From Chondrus crispus (taxonomy: Eukaryota > Rhodophyta > Florideophyceae > Gigartinales > Gigartinaceae): a stretch of 64,000 bases of DNA. The stretch lies in contig NW_005179222.1 of assembly GCF_000350225.1 (NCBI RefSeq), positions 74,095 through 138,094 on the forward strand. Reading direction: 5' to 3'. A program made the translations under genes and the position numbers. The notes under the pieces were generated by a model. That model saw only the letters and a program-made list of their open reading frames with translations, had not been told where the DNA came from and made no database searches. Of the stretch, positions 51,801-62,600 are shown one piece after another. Every line of letters starts with the position of its first letter. The stretch's first letter is position 1.

Positions 51801-53015
51801 AGCGAGAGTGGACAACTTCTGAAGAATACACGCATCTATACCATTCACGGCCCACACATCATCAATAATGAACAGGCATACACGTGTGTTGAACCATGCT
51901 CGCATCTCTGTCAGTACCCTGCTCAACTCGCTTTGCTCTCGCATTTCTGCAGCCACCTGCTTGCCACCAGACGCCTTTACGGCCATACACAGTTGCTCAA
52001 TCAGCCGCCCTACGTTGGCGTCTTTCCCCAAAGACATGAAGTACACTCCGCCTGAAAACTGAGCCTTGATGTCATCGTCGTGCGCAATCGCTCGAAGAGC
52101 GCATGTCTTCCCGACTCCGCCCTTCCCCGTTGCCGTCGCTCCTATACTTGTATTCCTATCGGTACTTAGCACGGCCTCCTTTAGCCGCGCCTCACACGTA
52201 TTCGGTGATCCATCGATCCCCCGAGAATTCAGTTGCAAATATATTTCGTCGGGATTGTGCTCTGCGTGTATACAGGGCGTGAACTTATCAACCGCACATC
52301 GTGCGGTGGACGTGACGGCAGCTTGGGTTCCAACTTGGCCACTTGCATTCAAAACTTCTCTCACTTCATCACTTGAATCCTCCTCACATTTCTTTTTCAC
52401 CCACAGAAACACTTGCTCCACAAGATGTGCCCTTTTATCATGGCCGAATCGATCTCCCGGCAGGTTTGTTGCCCCTACTTCATTTTCAATCCCAGTGAAA
52501 TCTGCCAGCTCTTGTAGCTCCCTCTTCACCGTATCCGTGCTCGCTTCGCGCTGTCGTTCGTCGCTAAAAAACTTCTCAACTTCAAAAATATTCTTTCTTT
52601 CATCATCCCAGTAGCGATTTGGATCCAACTCTCTGCATTCACGAATACTTAGTCTGTAAAACACCGGAATCAATGTCGGTGGTCGCATCCCACTCCTTAT
52701 CGCCTCACTCCGTCGGCGTAGGAAGCAACGCAGTTCCCTCATCGTCCACTTTCGAGCCGCAAACTCGGGAGAAAGAATGAAAACACCGACCTTCGCAGAT
52801 TCCATAGCCTTCGTCATTTCATCCCGTGCGTAGTCCCCGGGCTCCATCGAGATTTTGTCGAGGAAGCAATTTAAACCATGAGCTTGCAATTTCTCGGAAA
52901 GGAGATCTGCGATGAGTACCTTGTCCGGGCCAGCATGGCTTATGAACACATCGGGAGACTGTATCTTTCGCCGTTTTCTACTTGGTCCCGTCTCTTGCCG
53001 GAAGCTTTCCTGCAT
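48888..53015 (-). CDS. TIR-NB-ARC-WD40 STAND receptor
   Basis: 1,375 residues from the ATG at 53,015; an upstream extension begins only with GTG. Residues 20-165 are a TIR domain (PDVFISHAGPDK, FILSPEFAARKW, TLIPVFYRLS). Glu94 in W-T-M-R-E-L is at the position of the catalytic Glu of NADase TIRs. The NB-ARC ATPase has P-loop GKGGVGKT (297-304), Walker B CLFIIDDVW (380-388), an RNBS-B-like LLYSTRD, GLPLA (478-482) and the MHD motif RMHDL (615-619). A helical stretch follows, then nine near-identical 43-residue WD40 units preceded by a weaker blade (RYAVIGYGDGTLQFWSV). STAND receptors sense ligands through the repeat domain and signal by oligomerising. An immune or self/non-self role is inferred from the family. 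The frame is unbroken, so I treat it as a live host gene. Confidence 0.92.
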   Translation of the reverse strand: MQESFRQETGPSRKRRKIQSPDVFISHAGPDKVLIADLLSEKLQAHGLNCFLDKISMEPGDYARDEMTKAMESAKVGVFILSPEFAARKWTMRELRCFLRRRSEAIRSGMRPPTLIPVFYRLSIRECRELDPNRYWDDERKNIFEVEKFFSDERQREASTDTVKRELQELADFTGIENEVGATNLPGDRFGHDKRAHLVEQVFLWVKKKCEEDSSDEVREVLNASGQVGTQAAVTSTARCAVDKFTPCIHAEHNPDEIYLQLNSRGIDGSPNTCEARLKEAVLSTDRNTSIGATATGKGGVGKTCALRAIAHDDDIKAQFSGGVYFMSLGKDANVGRLIEQLCMAVKASGGKQVAAEMREQSELSRVLTEMRAWFNTRVCLFIIDDVWAVNGIDACILQKLSTLAAATGDIRERSRLLYSTRDSELKQVGKRVTFEPREREGSDSVHMLMLASGANPEEANDPRCKEAVSEILKLCAGLPLALNVAGTGVRYMRDRWEGEKSQAWEAYLSKMKSRNTIRSESPGDGYLLSLDATLHASLEIVESGIGSDAERLGQFSFRNIHRSLCVMKKQDGMPLSLVRDLWEMDYESAEKYAIQMERVGLVDLHYDKDCGWVRMHDLTHDFAVQEAQKEESVTVWYKKLADVCRQGRGLLGMTESEGREGKDAREKYVFENTYRVLKQGGCVEELKNLFLSARWVKAVIQRGSVWQYEEAVKDLNSFLRNTGGSESLLRDTGEEGSVYAMELMMRAARLSVPFCDESSAGIYFQLYGRIKHRASELGSVQRILEEIEEHTPRPWLQPVSECVGRAGGSLVEQIVLPSTAHEVGMDSTGGVYGHYSNPGDTRITVFTQSPDKETKMTELGNDFETGSRELTCGCVSMSKRYAVIGYGDGTLQFWSVSEKKILWSVCGHESRVRSVAMSGDGKRAVSGSDDMSVRVWDVDTELQIGDALTGHAGSVASVGMSSDGKRAVSGSEDESVRVWDVDTGLQIGDALTGHTDGVDSVAMSGDGKRAVSGSWDKSVRVWDVDTGLQIGDALTGHTGLVTSVAMSGDRKRAVSGSRDRSVRVWDVDTGLQIGDALTGHTEAVYSVGMSGDGKRAVSGSEDESVRVWDVDTGLQIGDALTGHTSVVSHVAMSGDGKRAVSGSWDGSVRVWDVDTGLQIGDALTGHTDGVKSVAMSGDGKRAVSGSRDRSVRVWDVDTGLQIGDALTGHTDRVTSVGMSGDGKRAVSGSEDESVRVWDVDTGLQIGDALTGHAGCVTSVAMSGDGKRAVSGSWDESVRVWDVEKGSTVHLGKLKDWRDIVERFLNAEDVSRTGHRRKRLEVFEIEGKIVHEREDGSEAVLAQLESMVFWWEVDDNHGVFVAAAGHRVAIMKLVV
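49133..50293 (-). repeat. 129-bp WD40-coding tandem array (nine units)
   Basis: Nine in-phase units of 129 bp, almost identical in DNA, each ending in RVWDVDTGLQIGDALTGH or close to it. Residues just after GH vary from unit to unit: ESR, AGS, TDG, TGL, TEA, TSV, TDG, TDR, AGC. A second variable triplet before SVRVWD cycles EDE, WDK/WDG/WDE, RDR in units 2-9. Units 2, 5 and 8 also share SVGM in place of SVAM. Recent expansion in blocks of three units (387 bp) explains this. Confidence 0.93.
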
Positions 53016-53464
53016 TTTTTTGTGAATACGTAAAGACAAGTTGGTGAGGAGCGGAGTGTGATTTCCGTGAGAACGGCACCGGCTGTTAGAAAAACAGGGA
53101 TGCGAAAGTTGAAAGCCGCGTTCAGCGCGCGGCACTCTTGTCGTTGTGGACGAAAGCGGAAACAGTGGCGACGGTCGTGTGGATCAGTAGGATGAGCTGA
53201 TGTGCTTTCGCTTGATCTTTCGTAAATGAATGTGTTGGTCGGGAACTGGGGGGGGGGGGGGGAGGGGGTTTCTGGGTGGTCCCCGTCGCAGCTTTCACCG
53301 CAGCCTCCAGAAACTTTTATTTCCCTCGGCGAGCGCTTCCAGAAACGTCCAAGCGTCAACCCTAAAAAATCCATAAAATCTAGCACATCAACAATTTGAT
53401 ATATTTTGGCAATTTCTCCACTCACAGAATGTTCGTGTGATTCCAGCGGGGAAAGACGCACTCA
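53016..53464. promoter_or_regulatory. upstream region of NLR-like gene
   Basis: No gene is seen. It holds a run of 15 G (53,248-53,262) followed by A and five more G, about 235 bp before the receptor's ATG, which could form a G-quadruplex. It ends where the second segmental duplicate begins. Confidence 0.4.
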
Positions 53465-54954
53465 CCCTAAAACATGAAAAGAATCATGAAACGTTCGTTA
53501 TTTTCCATTTGCCCACAAACTCGCTGGACGTAAAGTAAACCTGAGTTTGAAAAATCCCACCACCAGTTTTGCGGACTGACCTCCAGCAAGGTACTTGCCC
53601 GCAACAAACGCAAGTCTGGTACATCGTTGTGCCGTCCGACGGATCACGTGCACCCGGGCGAATACTCGCCGAAGCGAATATTGTAGCTCGCCACAAGGAT
53701 AGAATAGTTCTCAGTCGAAAGGGCGATGTGTTTCGTCTTCTTGACGGCCTGAGGGGGGCCGTTTAGAGAGGACCGCTTTTTAGAAGCTTCTACCTGTCTG
53801 TCTTCTGCGATTGCTTTAGCGGCATATGTGGCAGATCTTGTGGTGCTTCGATCCGTGATGGACTCTGGATAGATGAAGTGATAGGGGCGTCCATGACGCA
53901 AACCGATACGAACCGTGCAGTATGAGACTCGTTTGTACTGATGAGAGAGCGGAAACCCCACTTCGTTTTCCTTCAAGACGGGTCGATCCGGCACTGCCGT
54001 ACAGTAATCAGGCGGATGTGAAACCCCGTGGAAAACTCACATGTCCCGAGTTTTCGGTATGCTGTGAGTTTTGCAAAACTCGTTGTCTACCGGCTGAGGA
54101 GACATACGCACCGTGACAGCGGGGACAAACGAGGGCAAACTCAAAAGGGCTTGGTGGGGTTGAGCGCAGTGCAAAAATTGCGGATGTCTGCACTACTGCC
54201 GAAAATGTCTGCACCACAGTGCAGACAATAAGCAATCCAACAATTTTACTCGAACCCACTGTAATTACGATGGCTGACAGTCGCGGTAGCAGCCGGGAGA
54301 CAAGCATATTGTCTCCTGGCTTACATCGTGCGGACACGCTGCCTCGTGCTGCGATATGATGCCCTCGGGAAGCCTCGGTGCTCATATCTGCACTCGGAGC
54401 TTGTCTGCACTCGTAGCCAGTAGACAACCCCTACCTGTCCGAAAATTTTGCAATCAGAAAATCCGAGCAAACTCGCGGCCAAAACACGTGTCTTCGCGAC
54501 TTTACGGACAACGTTAGAACATCCGAGCAAACTCGTGGCCAAAACACGTGTTTTCGCGACTTTACGGGCAACGTTATTGATTTATCTAACTTTACTGTGT
54601 TGACGTCCCCCCCAACCAACTTGGAGGAAAGTGTTGTATGCTTAGGGGAACGAGAGATGGGAAAGTGGTGTAAGGTGAGGGCTCGGGGAGAAGGATTGGG
54701 AATTGTGTAAAGTGAGGGTTGGTCGTGTAGTGCCCCCCCTTTTATTCATCTCTGCGCGTGCGCTCATATATTACCGGCAGCGCAGCCTCCACTCCGAGGT
54801 AACAGTACATGCCTTAATTTAGCAAATCGGATAAATTTGACATGTCGAAAATTTGATCGTCAGCCCAGCATTTCCCGCGAACCCCGACACCGAAACACTA
54901 TTCTCTTAACACAACTTCGTCTTTCTCAAAATATAGTCCCCTATTCCACGATTT
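53465..54954. other. 5' region of duplicated unit, copy 2
   Basis: Same content as 14,045-15,535. The minus frame 53,644-53,994 is longer here than in copy 1 (starting MPDRPVLKENEVGFPLSHQY) and may be a remnant of another transposase tail. I cannot assign it. The 60-bp tandem pair is at 54,461-54,580. Confidence 0.4.
54461..54580 (+). repeat. 60-bp tandem pair, copy 2
   Basis: Counterpart of 15,042-15,161 with the same two units, still exactly in period. Confidence 0.9.
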
Positions 54955-56673
54955 ATGGCAATGGACAAAGGCCAAACTCCCCTGCGATTCAAAAATTGGC
55001 GCCTTTTCGTGACACACGACACTATATATCCTTCTATTTGCAAAGAACTGCAAAGAACCTCCACCTCTTCAACGATGGACTCCGAACCGTTTCGTCTTCG
55101 GGAAGCCGTTGTCGATCGGAAGACAGAGTCCCCTACCCCTTACAAGTCTCTAGCAATCAAGCACAAGGTTTCCGTCTCGAAGATTAGAACGGCGTTCCGT
55201 CACTGGTGCGCTAATGCCCCGAATTCTCAACCACAATCGCCTGCTGACATCCATATCCTCCTAGTTTCCCCTGGAAGGCCACACGCAATACCATAACGAC
55301 ACGAACTTTTGCTCGCTGAAGCAGCATCTTACTATGTGGAAAACAATACGCCACTGACAAGAAACGGCGTCATGGACCTTATTGTACAATTCCGAGAAAT
55401 GCTTGCTCCAGCAGAACAAAGTGAATTTAAATTCAAACACGACAGACCTTCTCAAAAATTCATCAATAACTTCATGCAGAGGAACGGATTGAGGTACCAT
55501 CACGTAAGGCAGGCTGAGAGTCGGCGGTTGGATGCATTCTCTCCTCTCAATGTCACGGCACACATATCTAGAGTGCGTGCTGCTATGACTCGGTTTAATA
55601 TTTCATGTCCTGCTCAAGTGTTCAATATGGATCAGTCTGGAATGTCGTTGGCAAAAATTGTAGGTCGCTCTCTTCGCAAGGGCGTTAGAAGACAGAACGT
55701 AGTTCTGCTACAAAAAACAGTTCGCATAAATGGTGCACCTGATAGAGTTACTATAATGCCAATCGTGTCAGCAGATGGAAAGCCGTACGAGCCGGTTATC
55801 ATTTTCCCAGGGCAGAAACCACACTACCGAACGATTAGAGGAAAAACGGAAACCCTGCACTCCGTACTGATGGATTGCTACCTGTTTTATCGTCCGATGC
55901 CAGGAGCCGACTCTTCAATTATTTTTAATTGGGCTGCCAGGTTTGTGGAGGAAACAGCTGTGCTTCGTCAAGGAGGTAAGTGGCTGCTACTCGTTCTGGA
56001 TAGGTATTCTGCGCATGTCCAGTATCGTTTTTAAGCTTAATGAAACAGAACAGGATCCTAGATCCTAGTTATTGCTCTTCCTGCACACACATCCCATGAA
56101 CTCCAGCCGCTCGATGTGTCTGTGTTTGGGGCCTACAAATCCTACTTGCAAGCTGAGTTGCATCGTTCTGTTCGTGCAAACTCAACGCTCAATGCCTTTA
56201 CTGTTGCGTCATGTATTCATAACGCGTACTTGAAGTCATTTGTACGCCCGACAATTCAGGTGGGTTTTTCTAAGTGCGGGCTCTGGAGCAAGGGAAAAAA
56301 CGGAACAGATCTAAACGCGCTTTCCAGACTTTTTAAAGTTGGTGACGAGGTTACTGTAGAGAAACTTATTTTTGCTTTCAACAAAATCCAGAGATCTTTA
56401 CTGAGGGATGCAGACGTGGAGGAGGAAGGGCGGGTCAGGATCAGTACTGCAAATGGAGCTCATTTGACAAGCGAACTTGTTTTGCAAGCTCTCAAAGAAA
56501 GGGAAGAAAAACGAGCACAAAACGAGGGAAGGAGAACTAAAAGCAGAGCACAAGGTGAGGGTTCCGCAGCGAGGGCTGACTCGGCAGTTGCAATGCGGAG
56601 ATATGCCGCCCTTGCTGATGAGCGCTCCATTTCAGTGACGCCACTCATGGCAAGAGTGAATCACTCAGCGTGA
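54955..56673 (+). pseudogene. pogo-like DDE transposase, copy 2
   Basis: Same gene as 15,536-17,154. The deletion seen near 16,050 in copy 1 is absent. This copy has an in-frame TAA at 55,294-55,296 (GAA in copy 1), and near 56,030-56,065 a one-base loss and a small ATCCTAG-type duplication disturb the frame. The first two catalytic blocks (VFNMDQSGMS, LLLVLDRYSAHV) are in one piece and the third lies beyond the disturbance. The last part runs on to 56,673 and gives a longer basic tail than copy 1. The two copies decayed independently. Confidence 0.8.
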
Positions 56674-56790
56674 TCATCACTCAACATCATCTGTTCAACA
56701 CAGGGCAGTGACATCACTCATGGGCAGAGTTCATCTCTCATAGTGATCATTACCCAAATGATAAGTGATCATCACTCAGTGAGACCCATT
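56630..56790. repeat. AGTGAT/ATCACT word cluster, copy 2
   Basis: Counterpart of 17,190-17,365, with the same words in the same order. Confidence 0.6.
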
Positions 56791-57144
56791 CCCCGAGTGA
56801 CCTCCCTTGTCCTGAATAAAAATCCTGCACGCTGCCCGATACGTCTACACATTCTGGCGTCACCATGTTCTACGTTTGGCATTGAGCAGCTTTCTCGAAA
56901 CGTTGAAAGTCATAAAGTTCCATGTGCCCGCCCAGGTGCGAAGTGGCTTCGCACCGGATCAATCCAGTTTTTCACGTTCTGGTGCAGTTCTGTTGCCGTA
57001 CGAGTTCACGGGGAAACTCTCCTGCATGCATTACCGATAAAGTTTACAGACTGAGTAGATAGACATAATGGTGCTATTTGCGGACTGATACGGGCGATGC
57101 CCGCCGGCGAAAAGACGTGCAGACAGGTTAGAAGCAAATATTCT

Positions 57145-59637
57145 TCAAACATCTTCAGATTCTTGTCCCTGGCTGCTATGTTTGGCTCTCACTGTATACT
57201 GAAATGTACTTTTCTCTGCTTCCGTTATAGACGCGCGAACCAATGTGTCCACGGAGTGCCACTCTTCCCAACATTTTGTACATATTGCTTGCCTACAAAC
57301 TACGCACCACTTTCGCTCTCTTGGTCCATTTTTCTTTGTATAGCGCTTCCCTCTATACTTAAAAACATGAGTGTAAGAGCAAAGAGAGCAGTATGTCGCT
57401 TGTCCTTTGACAGTGCGATGTATCGGTGTTGAACTTAATCTTCGCGCTTTGTCTGTTGCTCTGTTGTATTTTTTGGCAGCTTCAGAGCCATACATTGGCT
57501 TTAAAGACATAGGTTCTGGACCATGTAGGACTGGCGAAGAAGCGTTCTGCGACGTACGTCGCCCACTACATGACATGTAGTAGTCATTAACTTCAGCTGC
57601 AAGGCCTCTAACAAAAGCACTGAACGTCTCACACTGCGTTATACCATAACGTAATTTGGTATATCTGGACCTACTGGTGTTGCTTGCCACATAACAACTC
57701 GTAAGTAGCCCCTTGCTTCTTGCAACTGCTAGGCGGTGTAAAATTGCCGCGTTGTTAACCTGAGAACATAACATACGTCCAATCACGCTTACGATTGGAT
57801 TCTCGGACGTGTTGGTCTTTTTCAAAGACTTTATTGCTCTACTGTACTCGTCAACGCCGCCCTCTAAAGAGTTCCAGTAAACCAGCAGTGTAGGCCTTAC
57901 CATTCGAGCAGGAGGCAGAGGCATGCCTCTATCTCGTACCAGTTTTTTGTATGCCATGCTAAGCCCATAGAAGGATGCAAAACAGTGGAGGTCAGAAGCA
58001 AATGATGCCTGCAACATATCGTCGTATTCTTGCGGTATACTTGAAGAGGGTAATCCCACCTACTTAAATGCGGCCAACTGAATTTCTTCAAGGCAATGTT
58101 GGTATGAATTTGTCAGCAGTTGGGACAACTGTAAAAGGACTGCATACAGAATTTTTCCAGTGCCCATGGAGCTCCCTTTTGCAACTACAAATAGAACTTG
58201 GTCTACCCCAAAAACAACTGTGTGGTGCAGACATTGAAGTCTGTAAGGCGTGCTCGGTACCACCTCTTGAAAATAACTGTTATCTTCAGTTGACGTTCCA
58301 ATATCTGCTATATGAAAAAGTCGACCGCGGCAACCAGCGACATGTTTTGCGTCTTCAATGGTCCGCGGAGATGTCATGGTCTTAATCTCAATAACCGCGT
58401 AAATAATTTCATTAGAAGCTCCCAGAAGCCCGCACAGACCATCTGGACTGTCACCGAGCATGTCGTTGCCTCTTTGACATACTAGACCAAGTCTTTTGAT
58501 GTAGTCCACTCGCAAATGCGTGTTACCACGGTCGCCGACAAATAAAAAATTTATCGCTCCATTGTTTGCTCCTGCTTCGAGACACAGGGTGCTCGCAACA
58601 AAAGAAGGAAGAGCTTTTAGAACTTCTGTTTCATTAATAGATCCTTCCTTCATACCAGCAGTGGCAACTAAAGGCTTCATTACCCAAGACGATAATGAAG
58701 CCTTCAGCAGCTCATGTTTCACAGCCTCGGCGTCCCTCGCCATGCGTCCCTCCTCATCCAACACTTCCGGCCCCTGCAGAGTGTCTGTTCCAGCAAGGAC
58801 AGATTGCTGAATTGAAATAATTTTGTTAACTAATTGCTGCTTTCGTAGGGATGAGGGCTGTCTCCGACCGATCTTAGCCAGCATACCCAGAAGGTCGTCT
58901 TTTCGCATATCGCTTAGCTCATCTTCCGATGCCTCCATAAATGCGGTCACAGCCCCCTGTTCGACATCTACACCAACAGATCTCATTGAGATGTTTAAAC
59001 TTTCACACGTGATGCTCCATTTTAGATGCAGCAGCTGCCGAACGTCACTCACATCGTCTGAAAGTCGGGTAGTATTTGTATCTAACTGCTTTCCCCTTAG
59101 CAAAACCGAAAGGCCGGTGATGTTTCTTTCATAATTACAAGCCGTAGCCAATAGGAAGCTATGCGACGTCCTGGACGTGAAAGCAAACGCCCGGGCTAAA
59201 AACCACCCAGGGTCTTCAGACTGAAGCAAAGTCAGCTGTCGTACGCGAAAAATTACTTGGTCAACTTTCCGTCGTACGCTGTATGGATCCCTGGCTGTTC
59301 GGGTCATGTCCCCAGGTGTGCGAGCTTGGTTTAGGCGTTCATAGATTGTCTGTAACTGCTCCAACTTAGCCGCATCTAGGCCGTCTCTGAAAGTGCTGCG
59401 TGGTATTAATGTAAATCTGCTGGTTGAGAACAATCTCTCGTTGTTGTGGTACATAGCAGCAACACGGCCACTGGCGCTCTCCCTGTAAACAGCAGCTTCT
59501 ATAGTTCTCCCACTCCGGCCTGCTATTTTTTCCTTGCCCGGTATATGGCACAGCATCCCTTCTCCGAGACAGGCATTTCTTTATGCCTCTTAGCGACAGG
59601 GCCATCCCCAAAGACATATGGGAAATCTAGAGACCGT
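57145..59637 (-). pseudogene. piggyBac-like transposase with YqaJ nuclease, C-terminal part, copy 2
   Basis: Better preserved than copy 1: one 498-codon frame (59,556-58,060) and, after a single TAG (58,060-58,062, TGG in copy 1), a second frame to 57,145. The YqaJ-type motifs lie in one piece: GSINETEV (about 58,630), GDSPDGL (about 58,446), VIEIKT (about 58,385) and YRLQCLHHTVVFG (about 58,235). The piggyBac third block LEGGVDEYSRA is at about 57,857 and the Cys-rich end CVVCRQAICTKCWEEWH at about 57,275. The N-terminal part is cut off by the chromovirus LTR at 59,638 and lies beyond the window if it exists. Confidence 0.7.
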
Positions 59638-62600
59638 TGTGGTATAACTACCTTCGTCCCGACCACTCGGAAACGAGGGGGGTTAGAGGTAAGGGAGCGA
59701 GCGCCGCTGCGTAACCCACGCGCGAACGCAGACCGTACGGATGGACTCAAAAAGAGAGAAGGCTCACATGGCCGGTGACGCGCAGCCGGTCGGTAGTGTT
59801 AGATCCGGACGGCCGGTCACCGGTTAGAAGCCTGAGACTAAAAGGGAAACCGGAACGGGATAGCAATTAGCCGTAAAGGGAGGGGAGGCGAGTCTGCCTT
59901 CCGTTTACTGGAACAGGGCAGGTGCCCCCGGTCTTAACCCCTAAGTGGGACACCAGGACACCTGTCCCGCTACAGTAGCTGTTACTTACGGTATACCAGC
60001 TACTGTGCTAAATTGGCTAATTTGTGCCATTAACTACTAATTACTAGTTAGCCACCGTACGGATTATACACGTGTGCCCGTGGCCACGGTCCCGGCTAAC
60101 GGTTGTGCTACGTGTTACCCGTGGCCACGCCCGCTGTTACCGGCTGTCCCACGTCGGACCCTTGGGGTACTACTGTACACGGCGGCGGGCGCGTGTACGC
60201 CTGCTCCGTACAGTAGCACCCGCCCTCCCGCGCGGTTTTCATCTCGCCGGGGGGTTGTGGTGTGGAATTGTATGACAGACCCCCTTGCTTACTCCACGAC
60301 ACGTCCCCGTCGCGGCCGATGTCTGCAATGACCGGCTTGCAAGGGGCGCCCACCGTACGGAAAAGCCCGCGCCGACCGCGGGAACGCGGTCGGACTGCGG
60401 TCGACTCCATAGGGGAGCCTATGGAGTTTTTGGTATTTAACCGTGGCTGTTCCTCCGGTGCGGTGGCAGGTCTCCTCACGCTTCCCTTGTCCCCCACAAC
60501 GAACCTCCCAACTCACCCCACAGCACACCCCACGAATCACTCCACAACCACCACTATCCACACCCTTCCTCACGCTTCTTCCCTTCTCTTTCCTCCTACC
60601 AATCCGATGGCAGATCACCGCACGGAACAGGAACAGCCCCCACGCGAGCGGCCTCCCGTCTCGGGGCCCTTCTCCCGACGAGCGCGGGCCCTTGCCGCGC
60701 CCCCTAAGATCAGCCCCGGCTCCCCAGGTCGGAGAGTTGACCGTACTGAGGCAGTCGCCCGACTGGGTCGCAGCTGCGGGACGCCCCGCAACCGAAGGGG
60801 GAACTCAGCCGGCGCGGCGTGATCCGTACACGGTGACGCCCTCGGCGGCGGCGACGCCGCCGACAGGTTGGCTCCGCGCCGGGGTGCGTTCCGTCCGGTC
60901 TCTGTTGCCAGGGAGCGATTTGGACCACCGGGCGTCACGGGGTGGTCGGAACCCCTCGCACGGGCAACCGCCGATGACCGTCGATGCCTACATCGGTACG
61001 GCCTTCCCCGATTCCGCCCGGTTTCAGGCCATCCCGAGGCGGAGGGGCATCCGCACGCCCTCCCCTCGCGGACGAGTTTGTCAAGAACACCGCTCGGCTG
61101 CGTGGAGGACCCGTTGGCTCCATGCACCGCATCTGGTGATGGCCGACTCCCGTTCGAATCTCCTGTACGTCCGCTGCGCGGGCGAGGAGCAGTACCACGC
61201 GCAGTTGTTCGGTCTCTTCGAGCGGTTCGGCGGAGATGTGGATCCCAGGCCCGGCGTCCAACTGGTGGCCTTCCCCCGCCCGTTCGACCGGTGGTACAGT
61301 GTAGCCAACCGCGCCCGGTGGGGTGAGAATTCCGCCTAGGAGAGCCGACTGCGGTGGCGCCGCGTAGATGCCTATTTCCCCATGTGGCACAGCACGGAAT
61401 TCTTCGCGGTCCCCCTGTCGCCCCGGGGTCAGTCTTACCCCGCCTTACCGGACGGATGGAGTAGCCTCGAGGCCCCGGAGTGCCTCTATGTCCCCACGCC
61501 CAGCGTGCTGGCGTACGTCGCCGCACGCTGGATGCCGGTGGGTCCGTTCGGTCGGGAAGCCTCGGCGGGGACGCGCCGGCTGATCGATGCGATCATTCTT
61601 TTGGAATGGGCCGTCCTGGCCTTGCTGTGTTTTCTACACGCCGCACGGGACGGCCATCCGTTTTTCACAAGGTGCCCGGACCCCCGCTTGGCAAGCCGGA
61701 ATGCGAATGACCGCGACGAGCGGGGCTCACTCTTCCGGTTATCTCCGGGGCTTTTGCAGCTCATCCGGTTGGTCGGAGTGGCGGCCATCCTCGAGGGTGC
61801 GTCCTTCGACCCGACTGGCGCCGAGGCCATCCTCGACTTCTCCGAGCGATTGGACTGGTCCCTCCCCGAGCGGGGCGACTTCGTCTGGTACAGTTGGGCC
61901 CGCGGGTGCTCCCTGCCGATGCCGCATTGGGATGGAACCTCGGCGGAGGCCGCCAACTGGTACGAGCCCCTGCCGGACGTGGATACCGCGTCATACGGCG
62001 CCGTCATTGCCTCGGGCGACGGATGGAGCGCGGCGGTCACCTCCGCCAGGGCCCCATTCGAGCCCTCAACCGAGTCGTTGCCGGTCACGGCTGCTCCGCT
62101 CTCGCCGATGCCGGGTACAACCGGCACCACGGAGGGTGTTCCAGTCGGTCCGTCGACGCCGCCCGAAGTGGCCGTGCCGGTGGCTGCGGACTCCCCGCGA
62201 GCCATGGAGGAGGGAGAGCCCGTGGCGGCATCTGCCCCGGTGGCGCCCCCTCCCTCCGACCCTACTGTAGAGCCGGCGGCGGTAAATCTGCCTGAGGTGG
62301 CACCCGCGTCGCCACCAGACTCCGCCGCTTTCCCCTTCAGCGATATGACCGGGACGGGGACTCAGACCCCTTCGGTGGTCGCTGATGAAGCCTCTAAGAG
62401 CGTACCGAATGGAGGGGCTCCCGCTGCGGTTCCGGACGCGCAGGCTGCCCTGCGCGCCCTGCAAGTGGAGTGCAGATATGCGGGTGTACCCGCGCCGCTC
62501 ACTCTTGCAGCAGGTTTGACGTACGCGCGAGCTTGGCTGGTTGAGGTGACCCACCTCAAGGCGCGGGTGGCGGGCCCCCAGTTCGCGATCCGCCAGCGTG

